Shown in pieces: positions 1-9,033 of a stretch of 64,000 nucleotides of DNA. Below the pieces are notes generated by a model that saw only the letters and a list, made by a program, of their open reading frames with translations, was not told where the DNA came from and did not search any database. Numbering within the stretch: the first letter of the stretch is position 1; the number at the start of each line of letters is the position of its first letter. The stretch lies in the NCBI RefSeq assembly GCF_000172555.1, contig NZ_ABOX02000026.1, positions 1 through 64,000 of the forward strand. The letters run 5' to 3'. Source of the stretch: Pedosphaera parvula Ellin514. Lineage in GTDB: Bacteria > Verrucomicrobiota > Verrucomicrobiia > Limisphaerales > Pedosphaeraceae. Made by a program: the position numbers and the translations under genes.

Positions 1-2
1 GC

Positions 3-263
3 TTCACCGATGCCGAATGCCTGGCCCTCGCGAAGGCCTTAACCGGCAAAACCGACTGGCTGGTGGATCATGATGACGTGCACGAAAGGGAATGGAGTTG
101 TGCCTCCTTCAGAGCAACCAAATTGAAGCTGGACAAGGGTAATCAGTTGGAGGTCAGCGGCAAGGCCTATACAGATTTTCTGGAGGCCATGACCAGACAG
201 AAGGAACTGGACAGCATCAAGAACATCGAGGACAAATTTGGCTCTGCGTCCAGGTCCAAATAA
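3..263 (+). CDS. 3' end of a hypothetical protein (truncated by the window edge)
   Basis: An open frame runs in from the left edge with no stop and ends at TAA 261-263, so this is the C-terminal ~86 residues of a longer gene. A GTG at 63 could be an internal start, but the frame stays open upstream with coding-like composition (FTDAECLALAKALTG...), so it is more likely internal. The tail is hydrophilic and helical (KNIEDKFGSASRSK) with no recognisable domain. It converges with the minus-strand glycosyltransferase ending at 302. The function is unknown. Confidence 0.5.
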   Translation, partial: FTDAECLALAKALTGKTDWLVDHDDVHEREWSCASFRATKLKLDKGNQLEVSGKAYTDFLEAMTRQKELDSIKNIEDKFGSASRSK

Positions 264-301
264 TCCATGATGGTCCGGCCCTCATCGACCGGCCGCACGT
301 C

Positions 302-1438
302 CTATTTGCCCAGCACTTCCCGATAAATCTCCACATGTCGGCGGGCAATGATTGAAGGATGATATTTCTCGCGGGCGATTCGCTTTGCATTGACTGCCAG
401 ACTTTTGGCCAGGCCGGCATCAGTGAGCATCTTGGCAACGCCCTGCTCCATGCTGGAGACATCTGTCGGATCCATGAAGAGCCCATTACCCCCTTCTTCA
501 ATGAGATCAGGCAGCCCTCCCACCTTTGCGGCCAGGACTGGCACTCCTGCAGCCATGGCCTCCAAAACAACCATTGGGCAATTATCTTCCAGGGATGGAA
601 GAGCCAGCAATGAAGCACTCTTCAGGTGAGTTTTTAGTTTCTCCCGATCAGCAAAACCACCGTACTCACACCAGGATCGGGTCGCAATGATCTCGAAGAA
701 TTCTTGCACATAGGGCTCCTCCTTGTTCGCCTGCCCCAGAAAGAGTAATTTGATTTTGTTCTTCGCGGCCCAGGAATCCAGCGCCTTAATAAAAGGATTT
801 TGATTTTTTCGGTACGATATGTTCCCCACACACAGGACAGTCCTTGTTTCGTCTGGTGCGGTTTCGACATCAAAAAAGGATGCATCCACGGCATTTGGCA
901 CCAGCCAGGTTTTAGGTGCCAAACCCTTCACGGCCTCTTCGGTATAGTGAGTGATGCAAACCACCCCTTTGGTTTTTTGCAAAGCTATGTTCTCAAGTTG
1001 CGCCGCCAGCCAGTAAAATGACAGCGGTTTGGCTACATTGACCTGGGCAATCAATCGCATGTTTCCATGAATGGTCAGCACATTGGGAAATTTCGAAAAA
1101 ACCGCACTCACCGCACACTCCCGTTCCGTCCCCTGCCCATGCACAATGTCGGGCCGGATGACTTTTAACCGGCGCCGCACGGCCCGCACGCATCCTTGAT
1201 AGGACGTGCGCATCCATCCAAGCTTCGGCACATACAGGCTGTGAAAGAAAATATTTTCCGCCAGCTTCTCCGGCGATTTCACCGGCTTCTGCACGCACGA
1301 TACCACGTGCACTTCCAATTCCGGCATCGCTGCAAAGCCTTGCAACAATGCCTCGGGCGCAGTTCCAAAGCCCGGCACCGGCACGTTGTAAGTCCCGTAG
1401 TGCTGGCGATTATCTGTTGTAATGACGGCAATCTTCAT
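302..1438 (-). CDS. Glycosyltransferase family 4 (GT-B fold)
   Basis: This 378-residue protein has the GT-B organisation of retaining family-4 enzymes. The N-terminal half starts with MKIAVITTDNRQHYGTYN and carries the acceptor-side Rossmann fold. The C-terminal Glycos_transf_1 half begins near residue 200 (VLCVGNISYRKNQ) and contains the nucleotide-sugar loop around residues 285-315 (SLEDNCPMVVLEAMAAG, then VPVLAAKVGGLPDLI). It would transfer a sugar from an NDP-sugar to a growing surface glycan at the cytoplasmic membrane face. Donor and acceptor cannot be read from sequence. It lies next to three other GT4 genes (3900-7494), which supports a polysaccharide role. The ATG at 1438 begins directly with the first beta strand, as is typical. 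Confidence 0.9.
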   Translation of the reverse strand: MKIAVITTDNRQHYGTYNVPVPGFGTAPEALLQGFAAMPELEVHVVSCVQKPVKSPEKLAENIFFHSLYVPKLGWMRTSYQGCVRAVRRRLKVIRPDIVHGQGTERECAVSAVFSKFPNVLTIHGNMRLIAQVNVAKPLSFYWLAAQLENIALQKTKGVVCITHYTEEAVKGLAPKTWLVPNAVDASFFDVETAPDETRTVLCVGNISYRKNQNPFIKALDSWAAKNKIKLLFLGQANKEEPYVQEFFEIIATRSWCEYGGFADREKLKTHLKSASLLALPSLEDNCPMVVLEAMAAGVPVLAAKVGGLPDLIEEGGNGLFMDPTDVSSMEQGVAKMLTDAGLAKSLAVNAKRIAREKYHPSIIARRHVEIYREVLGK

Positions 1439-1734
1439 TTCAAAAATCTACGCAATATAATCCCGTCTCTGGCAACCACCGAAAATGCTGTCGTTTATTT
1501 AACCCGCGGTTGGAATTTCAAGACTCGCTCTCCTCCATCACCACGTGCGGAGAAGGACACCGAGTGGGTCAATGGCTTATCTGTTGCCTTCCACTCACTC
1601 CATGGGTAAGGCCATGGCGCGAAGAATACCATCATTGACTTCTTATCAGACATTTTTTCAGTAATCGCGCTAACTCGTGCTAGCAAAGCATTTCCCATTC
1701 CAGCCCGGAAACTGAAACTGATTTTGCCATTGGT
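1439..1734. other. Intergenic gap, no supported gene
   Basis: About 296 bases separate two minus-strand genes. The only open frame of note (minus, 1495-1698, 67 codons) has low-complexity, noncoding-like composition. The segment around 1528-1600 (CTCTCCTCCATCACC..., GGAGAAGG) resembles the degenerate intergenic filler also seen near 53160-53210. Nothing else is seen. Confidence 0.4.
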
Positions 1735-2595
1735 TTAGGCAATCTTCTGAAAAACCCGATTGTGCCCCACTTGTAAAATTTCACGAAACCGCTTCGTGTC
1801 AATCTCCTGCGCCAACCGCGAAGGACCAGGATGCCCCCCCGTGGCGAACAGTGGCGGCCGATACGCCGTCGTCAATCCCGAATCATCCAACACAATCACA
1901 CCCCCAGCCTTCACACTCTCGGAACAATTTTGCCAGTCCTGCAGCGCAATCTCGTAATCATGATTGCCATCAATGTAAATCAGGTCCCAACTTTGCGATT
2001 TGATCAATTCCTTCGCCGGGACATCGGTTGAATAAGCCTTGAGCAATATCGGTGCACGCAGCGAAAAATGCCGGAAGTTGGTCAGCGTATCTTCGTAATA
2101 ATTGATCCCTTTATCATACTTCGAAACCGCATCGCCCGCCGTCGAGAATGGTGAAATGCCAAACACCGTGCACGGCACCCCTTTCAATCGCGCCAGCAGT
2201 GCCACCAAACTCGTCGTCTGCCCGCGATACACTCCGATCTCCAAAAAATTCGCTGGTTTCAAGGTTTCAAACAAGGAATACCACATCACATGCATGGCAT
2301 CCTCGCCGAACCCCCGGCGATTCTGACTGAAATAAGTGCGATGCTCCCGGATTTCAGCCGGAAGGCGTTGATGAAAGAACCGAAAACACTCAAGATAAAA
2401 ACCGGTGGGATCCTTTAAACTGCGCGGCCAATCGGCCTGGGTAAGACGCTCCGGAGCGGGCGTTTTCAACACCTGCTTTTTCATCCAGGCACTCGCCACC
2501 CGCCAGTAATGGGCATAAAGGAAGCCGGTTATCGACATGCTTAAAACGCTAACTTTAAAGGACAACCCTGTGAAAGCAAAAAACATCACTGCCAC
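1735..2595 (-). CDS. Class I SAM-dependent methyltransferase (Methyltransf_24-like)
   Basis: This 286-residue protein carries the compact methyltransferase core used on sugars and glycan intermediates. Motif I is NFLEIGVYRGQTTSLVALL (residues ~138-156) and binds AdoMet. The later DLIYIDGNHDYEIALQDW and VKAGGVIVLDDSG segments are typical of the family, in which H/D residues near YIDG-H often bind metal. A GTG at 2595 has a GGAGG about 12 bases upstream. An ATG at 2538 (MSITGFLYAHYW) is an alternative start that would remove a hydrophobic leader. The position in the glycan cluster suggests modification of a surface sugar, but the substrate is not evident. Confidence 0.8.
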   Translation of the reverse strand: MAVMFFAFTGLSFKVSVLSMSITGFLYAHYWRVASAWMKKQVLKTPAPERLTQADWPRSLKDPTGFYLECFRFFHQRLPAEIREHRTYFSQNRRGFGEDAMHVMWYSLFETLKPANFLEIGVYRGQTTSLVALLARLKGVPCTVFGISPFSTAGDAVSKYDKGINYYEDTLTNFRHFSLRAPILLKAYSTDVPAKELIKSQSWDLIYIDGNHDYEIALQDWQNCSESVKAGGVIVLDDSGLTTAYRPPLFATGGHPGPSRLAQEIDTKRFREILQVGHNRVFQKIA

Positions 2596-2821
2596 AACGG
2601 CGGATTGCCTCCATCCGCCAACAGGTCATCACAAACTTCGACCTATGCCCGGGAATCCTGGCCGCTCAACCACCATAACATGGGGACAACGATGCTTAAA
2701 ATGCTTTCCGCAACGGGCAAGGTGAACTCCCAATTGCAGGAGAATCACGTACGGACGATATTTAAAAGTGAAGGTTTATGGATATCACTCCGCAGACTGT
2801 AAAAAGAAGGAGAGTCAAATC

Positions 2822-3043
2822 ATGAAATATGTACTTTGTTTGGCCGGTCTTGCCGGCTTATTGACAGTAATCGGCTGCGAATCAGAACATCATGACCATG
2901 GCGGCCAGGGCGGGTATGGCAACGACACTTACTATGGCTCCGGTTACGGCCCTTCAGGAGACCGCTTCCGTGGCTACGATAAAGCCCCTCCACAATATCG
3001 AGAGGGCCAGTGGGACCGGGACTACCGGAACTATCCCCAGTAA
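2822..3043 (+). CDS. Small predicted lipoprotein
   Basis: This is a 73-residue secreted protein. The ATG at 2822 follows a good Shine-Dalgarno stretch (AAGGAGAG), better than the upstream in-frame ATG at 2768. Residues 1-19 form a signal peptide with a lipobox ending VIGC (Cys at about residue 19), so lipidation and membrane anchoring are expected. The mature part is rich in His, Gly, Tyr and Asp (HHDHGGQGGYGNDTYYGSGYG) with no known domain. The early HHDH motif could bind metal, but this is only a suggestion. It stands alone between unrelated genes. Confidence 0.75.
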   Translation: MKYVLCLAGLAGLLTVIGCESEHHDHGGQGGYGNDTYYGSGYGPSGDRFRGYDKAPPQYREGQWDRDYRNYPQ

Positions 3044-3210
3044 AGTCCCGGATATTTCTCACCATTAAGCAGTGATACCCTGGACGCCAGCTAGCCTGCT
3101 TGCAACCGCTTAAAACACCTTGGATCAATAAAACCAGGGTGTTTGGCCGCTTCAGACTTCCAGCCCATTCTCTTTCCCTCAGCCAATCAGATGGAGGCAT
3201 TCGGTTCCGA

Positions 3211-3534
3211 TCACGGCTTGAACAGGCCATTTTCTTTCACGATTAGCCGCTCAATTGCATATTTTTGAAAGATTTGCCATTTCCGATACGTAGTTATTAT
3301 GACAGCAGAGGCAAAATATTCCCGCACATGGCGGGCGCTGCTCACCAAATGAATAAATGCATAAGCACCAAACTTCATGCCTGGAAAGAAGTATGCTGGT
3401 TCCTTGCCAAGTCCCGTCAAAATTTCGAATTGAAAGACGTCGAAAGAACGGAACATTTGGAATTCTGCTCTGACGTGTGTACGGCTTATAACTACTCCCA
3501 CTACTTTGAGACTCCCACCACGGCGGTTTTCCAA
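3211..3534 (-). CDS. Unrecognised ORF, possible gene remnant
   Basis: This 107-codon frame reads like protein in its central and C-terminal part (GMKFGAYAFIHLVSSA, YFASAVIITTYRKWQIF, ending ENGLFKP), with ordinary codon use and aromatic-rich helices. The first ~25 residues look random, and no ribosome-binding site is evident at the ATG, so it may be the 3' part of a decayed gene. I do not recognise a family. Chance cannot be excluded. Confidence 0.25.
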   Translation of the reverse strand: MENRRGGSLKVVGVVISRTHVRAEFQMFRSFDVFQFEILTGLGKEPAYFFPGMKFGAYAFIHLVSSARHVREYFASAVIITTYRKWQIFQKYAIERLIVKENGLFKP

Positions 3535-3812
3535 CCGACCTGTCTCTCTGGCCCCAAACTAGAAACTTGACCGGCAACCTGTCCTAGGTAGTCAGACCGA
3601 AATCGATCGATGCCAAAAGTCAATTTGCAGACGCTTTCCTGAAACCGCGCGCCACCCTGGAATAGTTCTTATTAAAACGCGTCGACGCCCCTACTCCCAA
3701 CCCTTTTGAACACTGCCTTCATGCTCAGCCAGAGAGTGATATTGTAACTTCGCTCACTGCCATTTCGAAAACCCTCAGGAACTCCCCCTCAAGAACGGGC
3801 CAATAACGGTAG

Positions 3813-3827
3813 AATTGTCTTTTTTGC
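3813..3827 (+). repeat. Upstream box shared by the two tandem glycosyltransferases (copy 1)
   Basis: The 15-mer AATTGTCTTTTTTGC lies 73 bases before the ATG at 3900. The identical 15-mer occurs at 5079-5093, 82 bases before the paralogous start at 5175. It could be a regulatory element or simply the left part of the duplicated unit. Confidence 0.55.
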
Positions 3828-3899
3828 AAAAGGAATGTCTCTAAAATGCCTGCTCACTTTTGAACTAAATCGGATCGAATGAATCGAAGCTGTTGTTGA

Positions 3900-5072
3900 A
3901 TGGCGGCCAAACGAAAAATTGCCCTCTGCCTCGAATACCCGCTCGCCTTGCGCGGCGGCGTCAGCGTGCTCGTCGAAACCTTGCTGCAAGGCCTCGCGGC
4001 TCAATACGATCTGGTTCTCGTTTCCAGGGATTCCGAAAAGGACTTCTCCCGGCTCCCTGTTGCTTCATTTATCCAAAATCATTTCGAGTGGAATCCTGCC
4101 ACGGTATCCCCCCGCACCTCCCGGACTCTGGCGGAACAACTCGCCCAGGCAGGAGTGCACCTGTCTCATTTTCATTTTGGCGGCAATTTCGGCTGGGGAA
4201 ATCGTTTTATTGGCCATTGCCCCATCCCTTTCGTCCACTCCAAAGGAATCCAAGCGGTCAGCACCATACATTCCTTCAAGGGCTTGTTGGACGGTTATTG
4301 CGGCTCCCAGCGTGCCCTTATGGTCAAGCTCGCCATGCTGCCGCTGGCCTACGCTGGAAAGCTCCACGGGCTGTTCCATTTACGCCGCGAGATTGCCGTT
4401 TCCAAATCCAACTTTAACAAATTGCGCCGCGTCTATTGGCCCGCGCGGTCAAGGTTCGTCCAGATTTATCATTCGCGACTGAAGAGTGCTGACGCTCCGC
4501 CAAACAACCCGGTTCGCCAACCTCTCATCTTGAATGTCGGCCATCTGGCGGATGTCAAAGGGCAGGATGTGCTCGCCGAAGCCTTTGTGCAAATCGCACC
4601 AAAATATCCGGAATGGAAGTTGTGCCTTGTCGGTGACGTGCTGGAAGCAGAAATGGGCGAACGTATTAATGCACTCGCCCAAACTCACGGCCTGCAAAAC
4701 CGCATTATCCTGGCTGGTCCACGGAACGATGTCCCTGAATTGATGGCCCAAGCCTCCATTTACGTGCAACCTTCGCGGAGCGAGGCATTGGGACTTGCTC
4801 TCCAGGAGGCCATGTTCTGCGGTTGTCCCACCATCGGCTCGCGGGTTGGCGGCATCCCTGAATTGATCCAGGACCAAAAAAATGGCTTGCTGGTCGAGCC
4901 TGGAAATCCAGCCCGCCTCGCCAAAGCGCTGGAAATGCTGATTCAAAACCCTGCATTACGTGAAAGCTATGGCCATGCGGCCAACACCTTCATTCGCGAA
5001 AGCGGCATGACCTATGAGGCGATGCTTGAGAGCCACCTCCACCTGTATGAATCCATCCTGGAAAAGAGCTGA
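3900..5072 (+). CDS. Glycosyltransferase family 4, tandem copy 1
   Basis: This 390-residue GT-B enzyme starts MAAKRKIALCLEYPLALRGG and has a GGVSVLVETL glycine-rich loop for the acceptor domain. The C-terminal donor domain begins near residue 205 (LILNVGHLADVKGQDVLAEA) and contains YVQPSRSEALGLALQEAMFCG, with the E-x7-E arrangement around residues 297-305 expected for retaining GT4 enzymes. It probably adds a hexose to a lipid-linked glycan in the cytoplasm. The next gene (5175-6335) is a close paralogue along its whole length, so the pair arose by tandem duplication. The specificity is unknown. Confidence 0.9.
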   Translation: MAAKRKIALCLEYPLALRGGVSVLVETLLQGLAAQYDLVLVSRDSEKDFSRLPVASFIQNHFEWNPATVSPRTSRTLAEQLAQAGVHLSHFHFGGNFGWGNRFIGHCPIPFVHSKGIQAVSTIHSFKGLLDGYCGSQRALMVKLAMLPLAYAGKLHGLFHLRREIAVSKSNFNKLRRVYWPARSRFVQIYHSRLKSADAPPNNPVRQPLILNVGHLADVKGQDVLAEAFVQIAPKYPEWKLCLVGDVLEAEMGERINALAQTHGLQNRIILAGPRNDVPELMAQASIYVQPSRSEALGLALQEAMFCGCPTIGSRVGGIPELIQDQKNGLLVEPGNPARLAKALEMLIQNPALRESYGHAANTFIRESGMTYEAMLESHLHLYESILEKS

Positions 5073-5078
5073 CGAGAA

Positions 5079-5093
5079 AATTGTCTTTTTTGC
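5079..5093 (+). repeat. Upstream box shared by the two tandem glycosyltransferases (copy 2)
   Basis: An exact copy of the 15-mer at 3813-3827, located just after the stop codon of the first glycosyltransferase and 82 bases before the start of the second. Its presence shows that the duplicated unit included upstream DNA. Confidence 0.55.
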
Positions 5094-5174
5094 CGGAGCC
5101 ATTCCATTAAATTATCTCCTTATTGTTGAAACAAATCGTCACCGGCCAACCTGAGATTGAACCGCACTGATTAA

Positions 5175-6335
5175 ATGGCGCGCAGAAAAAACATTGCCCT
5201 CTGTCTCGAATATCAGTTGGCCTTGCGCGGGGGCGTCAGTGTGCTGGTGGAGAATTTATTGGCGGGCCTGGCGCCGCATTACGACCTGGTGCTGGTGTCC
5301 CGCGATTCCGCCAAAGAATTTGCCACGTCGCCCATGGCATCACTGGTTCAGCAACACTTCCACTGGGAATTAACCGCTGCTTCACCGATGACCGCGCGCG
5401 AACTGGCCGGCATTGGAGTCGACCTCGCGCATTTCCATCTCGGCGGCAATTACGGCTTTGGCAATCGTTATATTGGCCATTGCCCGATTCCCCTGCTCAA
5501 CAAAAAAGGCATCCCCTGCTGTTCGACCGTGCATTCGGTCATTGATCCGCTGAATGGTTTTTGCGGGCCTGAGAAACCGCTCTGGTTCAAGCTCGCTTTG
5601 CTGCCAATCGCCTGGGCAGGCAAAATGCATTCTCTCCTGCACACGAAAAAGGAGATCGCCGTATCTCAACACGATCTGGCCAAACTGCAACGCTGGCATT
5701 TTCCGCTTAAAGGCAGGTATCTGCAAATCTACCACTCCCGTCTCAAACAAGCGCCGCTCGCTACCAATGAGCTGGCCAGAGAGTCGATCATATTGAATGT
5801 AGGGCACATCGCCTTTCCGAAAGGCCAGGTCGTGCTGGCGGAAGCCTTCACTCAAATCGCGGCCAAATATCCGGATTGGAAATTGTGTCTCATCGGGCAT
5901 GTGGCTGAAAAGGAAGCTGCCGCCCGGGTCAGGGAAACAGCCAAAGCTCACAAGCTCGAAGATCGCATTCAGCTCGTCGGCGAGCGCCATGACGTCATGG
6001 ATTGGATGACCCGCGCCGGCATTTACGTTCAGCCTTCATTTTTCGAGGCTCTCGGTCTGGCCCTGCAGGAAGCGATGTTCCGCGGCTGCCCTGCCATCGG
6101 TTCCCGCGTCGGCGGCATACCGGAGTTGATCGATCATCAGAAAACAGGTTTGCTGGTCGAACACAACAATGCTGCGGAACTGGCCCGTGCTCTGGAATCG
6201 CTCATTGCGAACTCCGCACTCCGCGAACAGTATGGCAAAGCGGGCGCGGTCTCAATTCGGGAACGGGGCATGACTTTCGAGGATATGGTCGCAAACCATA
6301 TTCGTCTCTATGAATCCATCTTACAAAATGCCTAA
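5175..6335 (+). CDS. Glycosyltransferase family 4, tandem copy 2
   Basis: This 386-residue paralogue of the preceding gene shares the start (ARRKNIALCLEYQLALRGG), the HFHLGGNYGFGNRYIGHCPIP region and the donor-site segment YVQPSFFEALGLALQEAMFRG. Most differences lie in the acceptor-side N-terminal half (for example residues 55-75 and 90-120), which fits duplication followed by a change in acceptor or linkage. The 3' end overlaps the start of the next gene, indicating co-transcription with it. Donor and acceptor are unknown. Confidence 0.9.
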   Translation: MARRKNIALCLEYQLALRGGVSVLVENLLAGLAPHYDLVLVSRDSAKEFATSPMASLVQQHFHWELTAASPMTARELAGIGVDLAHFHLGGNYGFGNRYIGHCPIPLLNKKGIPCCSTVHSVIDPLNGFCGPEKPLWFKLALLPIAWAGKMHSLLHTKKEIAVSQHDLAKLQRWHFPLKGRYLQIYHSRLKQAPLATNELARESIILNVGHIAFPKGQVVLAEAFTQIAAKYPDWKLCLIGHVAEKEAAARVRETAKAHKLEDRIQLVGERHDVMDWMTRAGIYVQPSFFEALGLALQEAMFRGCPAIGSRVGGIPELIDHQKTGLLVEHNNAAELARALESLIANSALREQYGKAGAVSIRERGMTFEDMVANHIRLYESILQNA

Positions 6336-7494
6336 AGAAAACTTTGTTGTCGCCACACCCGGCCGCTCGGTTTGCGACGACAATGCGCGCGCGCTGGAGC
6401 ACCATGGGTTACTCCGTTTCCTGGCCCTGGCCACCCGCAACGGATCCAAAGGCATCCCCCCCGAGCGAACCCGCCTCAAACCCGCCGTCGGACTCGCCGC
6501 CTATGCCGCCGCACGCATGCTCTCCACTTTCGCCGCCGAATCCTTTCGCATGCGGTTGCACCCTTGGTTCGATCATTGGGTCAAAAAGCAACTGGAGCCG
6601 GGCAATCATATCATTTCCAGCTACGGCTATGTGAACGCTTCCTTCCAGTGGGTGCGCAAGCATGGCGGCAAAACCCTCCTCGATGGCGGCAACTCTCATC
6701 CTGAAAATTTCTGGACCATCCTAAGTGAAGAACATAAACGCTGGAATTGCCCTTACCCTCCCGTGGCCCGCCATCATTACGAACGCTCAATGGCAATGAT
6801 GGAGCATGTCGATTATGTCCTCTCGCCCAGTTCCTTCGTGAGCCGCTCCTTTTTGGAACGTGGCTTCAAGCCTGAGCAAATGATCAGGAATATTTATCCG
6901 CTCGACCTCTCCTGCTTCAAACCGCCAACCGAAGGGAGGCCGAAGGACCGACCGCTGACAATAATTTCAACTGGGGCACTGTCCCTGCGAAAGGGTGCTC
7001 CATATATGCTTGAGGCGTTTAAAATTGTTCATCAAAAGCATCCCTCAGCCAGGTTCCGTCTAACGAACGTTGTTCAAAATAGTGCTGCTCCCATTTTAGA
7101 AAAATATCGTGACCTGCCAATCGATTGGGCTCCCAGCCTGCCGCATCCACAGCTAGCTCAGAGACTTCAGAATTCAGACATTTTTGTTCTCGCCTCTTTG
7201 GAGGAAGGATTGGCGAGGACAGCCTTGGAAGCCATGGCGTGCGGTGTACCGGTAATTTTAACACCAAATACTGGAGCAAATGATTTTGTTGAAGCAGGGA
7301 AAATCGGCGAAGTCGTACCTATCCGCGATCCCCAGGCGATCGCGGATGCAATCCTAAAATGGGGTGATCTGATTATGACAAGATCAACTCCTCCAACACG
7401 CATGTTTGATCCTAATCTTATCTCTTTTGAGAGCTTCGAAGCAGACTTCATAAGCCAACTGGCCGATCGCGGCGTTCTAAACTCACCGGCCTAA
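6328..7494 (+). CDS. Glycosyltransferase family 4
   Basis: A third GT4 in this run, 388 residues from the ATG at 6328, which overlaps the previous stop by 8 bases. An upstream in-frame ATG at 6310 would add six residues. The Glycos_transf_1 domain starts near residue 210 (LTIISTGALSLRKGAPYMLEA) and contains FVLASLEEGLARTALEAMACG followed by VPVILTPNTGANDFV, the typical NDP-sugar phosphate and ribose contacts. The N-terminal part has HIISSYGYVNASF and LLDGGNSHPENFW, as in family members acting on capsular or exopolysaccharide intermediates. Its 3' end overlaps the convergent flippase gene by 12 bases. Confidence 0.88.
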   Translation: MPKENFVVATPGRSVCDDNARALEHHGLLRFLALATRNGSKGIPPERTRLKPAVGLAAYAAARMLSTFAAESFRMRLHPWFDHWVKKQLEPGNHIISSYGYVNASFQWVRKHGGKTLLDGGNSHPENFWTILSEEHKRWNCPYPPVARHHYERSMAMMEHVDYVLSPSSFVSRSFLERGFKPEQMIRNIYPLDLSCFKPPTEGRPKDRPLTIISTGALSLRKGAPYMLEAFKIVHQKHPSARFRLTNVVQNSAAPILEKYRDLPIDWAPSLPHPQLAQRLQNSDIFVLASLEEGLARTALEAMACGVPVILTPNTGANDFVEAGKIGEVVPIRDPQAIADAILKWGDLIMTRSTPPTRMFDPNLISFESFEADFISQLADRGVLNSPA

Positions 7495-9033
7495 CATTCC
7501 TTTGATGATACTCCATTCCCTGGAGATCATCTCCCGGTTAACACCTGCGGCCAGCGCTGCCACCAGCAAAATCAAACCAAAGCTTACCACCAGCATTATC
7601 ACATGAGCCACTGAGTCAGGCTTCAACACTGTTCGACACAATCCACCAATTCCCACCACGGCCAATGGCAGCAGACAGCTTTTCGCGGACCATGATAACG
7701 GAGAGAGTTTCAGGTACCGGCAGGTAATCCACCCCAGGCTCAGGCTGAGTACAATCTGAGCTATCGCCGTTGCAATGGCAATGCCCGTAAGAAATCCCAG
7801 CCGCATTGATAAATACGATAATCCGAGGTTCAACAACCCCGTTCCACCGACAGCGATTCCAGTCTGTTTTATGCCGTTGTTTCCACATCGTCCCGCCACC
7901 TGGATGCCCGCGTCTCCCCCGGTGGTGGCAGCGAGGTTGCAGGCGAAGGCTATTTGAAGCGACAGAGGCATTTGATACTCCGCTCCCTGCCACAAGGCAA
8001 TGAACAGATCATTAAAGGCCAAATAACCCAACGCCGCAGTACACCCCATCAAGATCTGAGCTGTGTTAAGAAAATTGACTTCCTTTAGCGCCCTGGTCTT
8101 TTCTGCCTCCTGCCCGCTCGCCAACCATTGTGTAATCTTGGGAATACTGACAAAACTCGCGGTCAAAATCAGCATGGTCGCCAGATCGCAAATTTTATAA
8201 TTGAAAAAATATTTGGTCACGGCCGCACCACCGAAGCCAGGCAAAATGAGCACTCTATCAGTCGCAAAATATATGGCATTTCCTATGCTCGATAGATAGA
8301 CCCACCCACTGGTGCCAGCCAACTCCTTCCAGAGTTTCAGATTAAACCCGAGCGGCCAAATGGTCCCTACCCACGGGTGCGCCCACTTAACCATCGAGCA
8401 GGCGAGCGCTCCAACAGCAATTGTTGCCGCTGAATAAGGCAACAACTGCACCCAGAGAGGAAAGTCATAAATGGCGAGCCAAACCTGTACCGCCGGCGCT
8501 AGTATTTGGCCGATAAGAACAGTAGGAATGACAGGCCAGGTCACCGTCCCCAAAGCAAAGTTCAAACTGTGAAAGTATCCCGCCAGCAGGACTACTGCGA
8601 CGTTCATTCCACCTACTATCATCAGCAAAGTCAACGAACCAGAACCGGGAGCGCTATCAAACTTAAGCCATCGCGGCAACCAGGGCGAAAGGGCTACGAA
8701 CGCCAGGAAGCACACCGAGGAGAGCAGTAGAACAATCGATCGCGCAGAGGCAAGCAGTTCACGAAGTTTTGAATCCTGCTTCTGTCCGAGATACTGCCCG
8801 GTGCGCAGAGCTATGGCGCCACCCATCCCCAGGTCGCTGAGTCCGCCCAGGCGCGTTACACTTTGAAAAGTAAGCCAGAGTCCGTACAAGTCAGCTCCCA
8901 TCGCCTGCACCAACAAACGTGGAAATAATAATCCAAGCAATGAACCCAGTCCCATGGAGACAATGCGCATGCCGAAAGCCGACCGCACGGAAGTCCGGTT
9001 CTCCTTAAGCCATGAAATAAAGCTGCCTCTCAT
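7483..9033 (-). CDS. Wzx/MOP-type polysaccharide flippase
   Basis: This 516-residue integral membrane protein shows about 12-14 hydrophobic helices along its length and opens with a short basic cytoplasmic leader, then SAFGMRIVSMGLGSLLGLLFPRLLVQAMG, typical of oligosaccharide flippases of the MATE/MurJ superfamily. It would move undecaprenyl-linked oligosaccharide units across the inner membrane. The start at 9033 overlaps the stop of the upstream GT2 gene by ATGA, so it is translationally coupled to two GT2 enzymes that could build the flipped unit. No polymerase (Wzy) or chain-length regulator is visible in the cluster. Confidence 0.85.
   Translation of the reverse strand: MRGSFISWLKENRTSVRSAFGMRIVSMGLGSLLGLLFPRLLVQAMGADLYGLWLTFQSVTRLGGLSDLGMGGAIALRTGQYLGQKQDSKLRELLASARSIVLLLSSVCFLAFVALSPWLPRWLKFDSAPGSGSLTLLMIVGGMNVAVVLLAGYFHSLNFALGTVTWPVIPTVLIGQILAPAVQVWLAIYDFPLWVQLLPYSAATIAVGALACSMVKWAHPWVGTIWPLGFNLKLWKELAGTSGWVYLSSIGNAIYFATDRVLILPGFGGAAVTKYFFNYKICDLATMLILTASFVSIPKITQWLASGQEAEKTRALKEVNFLNTAQILMGCTAALGYLAFNDLFIALWQGAEYQMPLSLQIAFACNLAATTGGDAGIQVAGRCGNNGIKQTGIAVGGTGLLNLGLSYLSMRLGFLTGIAIATAIAQIVLSLSLGWITCRYLKLSPLSWSAKSCLLPLAVVGIGGLCRTVLKPDSVAHVIMLVVSFGLILLVAALAAGVNREMISREWSIIKGMLGR

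Larger units (their letters stand above)
3044..3899. other. Long intergenic region upstream of the tandem glycosyltransferases
   Basis: About 856 bases contain no confident gene. They include one coding-like minus ORF (3211-3534, listed separately) and, near the right end, a box (3813-3827) that recurs upstream of the second tandem glycosyltransferase. No tRNA, hairpin terminator or recognised riboswitch was seen. The size and the poor ORFs suggest gene decay or a long untranslated leader. Confidence 0.4.
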
